This document shows, piece by piece, positions 61,055 through 64,000 of a DNA stretch of 64,000 bases. Positions within the stretch are counted from its first letter, which is position 1; every line of letters starts with the position of its first letter. A model generated the notes under the pieces. It saw only the letters and a list, made by a program, of their open reading frames with translations, was not told the origin of the DNA and made no database searches. This DNA comes from Trileptium ribeirensis (taxonomy: Eukaryota; Nematoda; Enoplea; Enoplida; Thoracostomopsidae): positions 1 through 64,000 of the forward strand of contig JASANE010026831.1 in assembly GCA_030248225.1 (NCBI GenBank). The letters are read 5' to 3'. The position numbers and the translations under genes were made by a program.

Positions 61055-61235
61055 CCACGGCCGGCCGAGTGACAGCCCGTAAGGTCAGCCAACGAATCTT
61101 GGAACTGTCAATTGTTAGCGGCCGACCGACGAAACGGCCGAAAAATTGTTGACGGTCGGTCGTTGGCAGTCGACCGGCCGTTGGCCGACGATCACGACAA
61201 ATTTCAGCCAGCCGACCGATAGCTTCACGGCCGTT
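61055..61235. repeat. GGCCG/CGACCG-rich degenerate repeat
   Basis: Many overlapping GGCCG, CGACCGAC, GTCGGTCG and CGGCCGTTGG strings in both orientations form several possible hairpins. Related strings occur at 54530-54610, 60620-60655 and 13865-13915. Confidence 0.5.
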
Positions 61236-62960
61236 TCCTAAAACTACCTCAGACGTCGAGATATTTACTCTGAGAGCTGGTATACATATACACAAAATAA
61301 AGTAATTCGGCAACTGCTGCTAGGTGTGCCCACCAAGATGGTTAAATTGCAAGCGCTTTCGTTATGGTTGTCAAATGTGATCGACTATGAGTTTTAACAA
61401 TATAGAACTAGTCGATTTAATTCGATTTGCACACCGATAACTTGTTTTATAAAACTGATGTTCGTTGCCAAATTGATTAGGTATCAGAAGCACCATTTCA
61501 AATTGGGTTTATAGTGAGTGGCAAAAGTTGGATACCAATTAACATTTTTTAACTCGGAAAATAGACGGAATTTAAGCAATCGTCATATCATTTGGTTTTT
61601 TACATTTTGTGGGTCAAGTTTTGAGAGCAAATCACAAGTTCGCAACACGTCAACAGTCCGAATCAAAACAACTTATTTGGATTTACATTAATTGTAGGCT
61701 CAAGTGGTTGCTTATTGGCGATTTAAAATCGACCTACGCCTGGATAGGCTGATTTAATGCTTGCACCTTCGTTGATCTTTTGTTAAGTTAGTTCACTATA
61801 TTAAAGCTAATAACCACGAACAGATCACGATTTTCTCGTATGCACGCTGTCATGATATGTGGCACCATTTTGTGAGTTAGCATCGCGATATTCTGACTGC
61901 ACTCATTTAATACGTGTTTCATAAATCGTATTTCAAGAAAGCGACTGTTTAGCATAATCATATCATAAATTATTCATTAACCAAACAGCAAAAAATGAGT
62001 CCGCTTACGTAAATTGTGAAATCTAGAATGCTGTTTGGTTAACGTGAACAAACATGCGAATTTGACAATAATGTACTCATCTGCCAAAGTCAGTTTCTAC
62101 ATTAATTATAACATGTTAGCGACCACTAAACTGCGAATACCGATAACGGAATTGTGAAAGAGAGCTTTTGTGCGCTTTAGTTCCCGATTTGACAAAACAG
62201 CAATCATGTATTGGGCATCTAAAACGAAGCCACGCATAGATCGACTCGTTCTAAATCGGGATATTTCAAAACCGATTGGTTTTGGATACATTAAAACAAA
62301 ATCGTTTTAATTTTAATCAAATTTCTGGCACATCATGTGATTGTTTCCGTATAATACGCTTGGTGGGACTTATGATCACACAATTTCGATCCAAACGTAT
62401 TAACACGAAGTCGAAAATATAATTGGACCGGAGGACATACCAGTATCTCTCGGAGAACTCGAGGGAGCGGTGCATCTGCCAAGTATGGTAGCAAGCCTAT
62501 ACAGGAACTATTGACATTTGTTCATTATGGTGCAGCACTGTAATCACCGTCTCCACTTACGTGCCAGGCTTATGTTTATGCCGGGAATGGGATACAAGAA
62601 AACAGGAGAACTGTTATGATGGAATTCAGCTATTACAGTGCTACTACATTTTTCAAACCCGCTTGTTGGGAGTAGAGGGTCTCCGACTTGAGTGTTGCCC
62701 CACTTCACGCTGCAATGGTGGTGAAATTACATTAAGCGGACATTTACTAGCAATGAGTTTTCCTTAAAGTATAATTTTGCAAACACACAACCTGCAGCAA
62801 ATAGATGTCTCTATACTAAGAATTATTGTTTGTATTATATTTGATGAATTTCAGTGTTGCGATCATAAGAGCCCAAGTCAATCTGCGGGACGTGACGTTA
62901 TAACCTTAAAAACAGCTTAGTGCTTTGTACTCCTATTCTTGAGGGCGCACAATCATGGAT
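61236..62960. other. spacer, no gene seen
   Basis: AT-rich to 62400, then slightly richer in GC with a 68-codon frame at 62561-62767 lacking any recognised motif. Confidence 0.4.
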
Positions 62961-62964
62961 TTGG

Positions 62965-63060
62965 GGCTTCACCAACACAGCTTCGGGGCCTCGCTGACAC
63001 CGTTTAGTGGCAGGCCCACCGACACGGTTTAGGGGCCTCACTGACACAGTTTACTGCGGT
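62965..63060. repeat. minisatellite, GGGGCCTCACTGACACAGTTT-type unit
   Basis: Four degenerate copies of about 24-30 bases: GGGGCTTCACCAACACAGCTT, GGGGCCTCGCTGACACCGTTT, CAGGCCCACCGACACGGTTT and GGGGCCTCACTGACACAGTTT, each split here only for naming. Confidence 0.75.
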
Positions 63061-64000
63061 GCCTAATCTAGACTAACCGCGGGGCTGGCTGCATCGTTTA
63101 CTTCAATCCGACCACGGTCGCAGCAGCCACCTACTACCCACGTTAAGAGGGCTTCGGGCATCCAGGGGCCTCCTGTCTGATACAAAAATAAAGAATCTGT
63201 TCCATATTTGCCGTATAGGGGACTCGGACACTGTTGTTTGGGAGAATGGGACGTCGGAACACAGTCGTGTATACTATGTGTTGGAGACCTCGAATGATCC
63301 AAATATTTTTGGCATGCTGAACACCATGATTCGATTATCTGTTGAACAGCACGTATCATGCCTTTTCCGCAGTTTACAGTGGGTTAAGCGCAATGAATCC
63401 CTTTCCAGGTTACAGCATGCTTTCAATACTTTGATTATGTATCTCGTAAAAGACGTCACGAATTGTTTATAGGTTTTTCGGTACTCTAAATACGGTAGTT
63501 TTGTTATCTAAACACCAGCACAAATACTTCATACGTTGTCAGTTTCTTTTCAATAGGTTTAGGGTCGAATAGATTTAACGTTTTTCAACAAATTCAGGGT
63601 TCTAGAGGTTCTAGGATAGTAATACATAAAATATAGCCTGTTGCAAATGATAACTCAAAATGATAACCTATGAATGAAACCATGCTCTCTGAGTTTCACC
63701 CTCGCATGATAGATACTAGTGTTAATGTATAGATATATAATAGCGACAGAGTATACAAAATGCTATGTTGGACGCTATAGGGAAACACTAGCGAAACACT
63801 AACGCATTTTCATTAATATTGAGCTTAAAATGTTATATTGTTACTAATATTTCACATATGGTGTAGATACGCATGCTTTCATCGCACAAACTAGATGCTT
63901 GGGTAAGACCGTTGGGTCTACAATTTAAAACTCTGCTTTATATAACAAGTCAGAAAGCAGTGCAATGCATGGGAGTTCGCCGGAAAATTTAACATTCAAC
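63061..64000. other. right edge; one small unassigned frame
   Basis: A 64-codon plus-strand frame at 63278-63472 (MLETSNDPNIFGMLNTMIRL..., RLQHAFNTLIMYLVKDV) is amphipathic and could be an exon, but it lacks a convincing acceptor and I recognise no family. The last 500 bases are AT-rich with nothing visible. Confidence 0.3.

Overview
The window is nuclear DNA of a multicellular animal, very probably an invertebrate. The evidence is one intact, spliced, sigma-like glutathione S-transferase (GST) gene with introns of 1.9-2.5 kb, in AT-rich, gene-poor sequence crowded with broken transposons and satellites. The transposon families (hAT, pogo-like, RTE-like LINE, copia- and gypsy-like LTR relics, a tRNA-derived SINE) are widespread in invertebrates. 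I cannot name the phylum. A short TTAGGC-like stretch near 24.35 kb recalls nematode telomeres but is too short to rely on.

Layout. 0-5 kb: the edge of a gag-like LTR-retroelement frame (minus strand), then a GC-richer unclassified element (about 1.93-4.99 kb, plus strand). A second copy of that element lies inverted at 58.26-55.65 kb. 5.6-8.47 kb: three abutting tandem arrays (117-bp units, a pyrimidine-rich phrase array, an 18-bp array). 10.17-10.90 kb: five copies of a 148-bp unit. 12.06-21.47 kb: the GST gene on the minus strand, five exons, 210 codons; its first intron carries a 0.7-kb inverted-repeat element whose sister copy is at 50.2-50.9 kb. 21.5-31.9 kb: spacer with hAT relics, including a 2.73-kb hAT-like element flanked by a perfect 8-bp target-site duplication. 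31.93-32.06 kb: a second GST first exon of the same length and splice phase, with no downstream exons of its own that I could find. 35-38 kb: copia-like debris and a 92-bp tandem array. 40.5-42.8 kb: a SINE followed by a decayed LINE. 43.9-45.6 kb: a decayed pogo-like transposase with a probable intron. 47.95-48.28 kb: a 326-bp non-autonomous hAT-like element with perfect 8-bp target duplication. 51.8 kb: a possible decayed GST exon on the plus strand. The rest to 64 kb is mostly unassignable AT-rich spacer, minisatellites and element fragments.

The only gene I would defend as functional is the GST, plus the extra exon 1 upstream. The two alternative N-terminal halves share the catalytic Tyr but differ at one glutathione-contact position (Phe40 or Trp40). 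Several other canonical glutathione-site residues are replaced, so the product may bind an unusual ligand or have little conjugating activity. Almost all other open frames are by-products of tandem repeats or chance. All alignments were made by eye, without database search.
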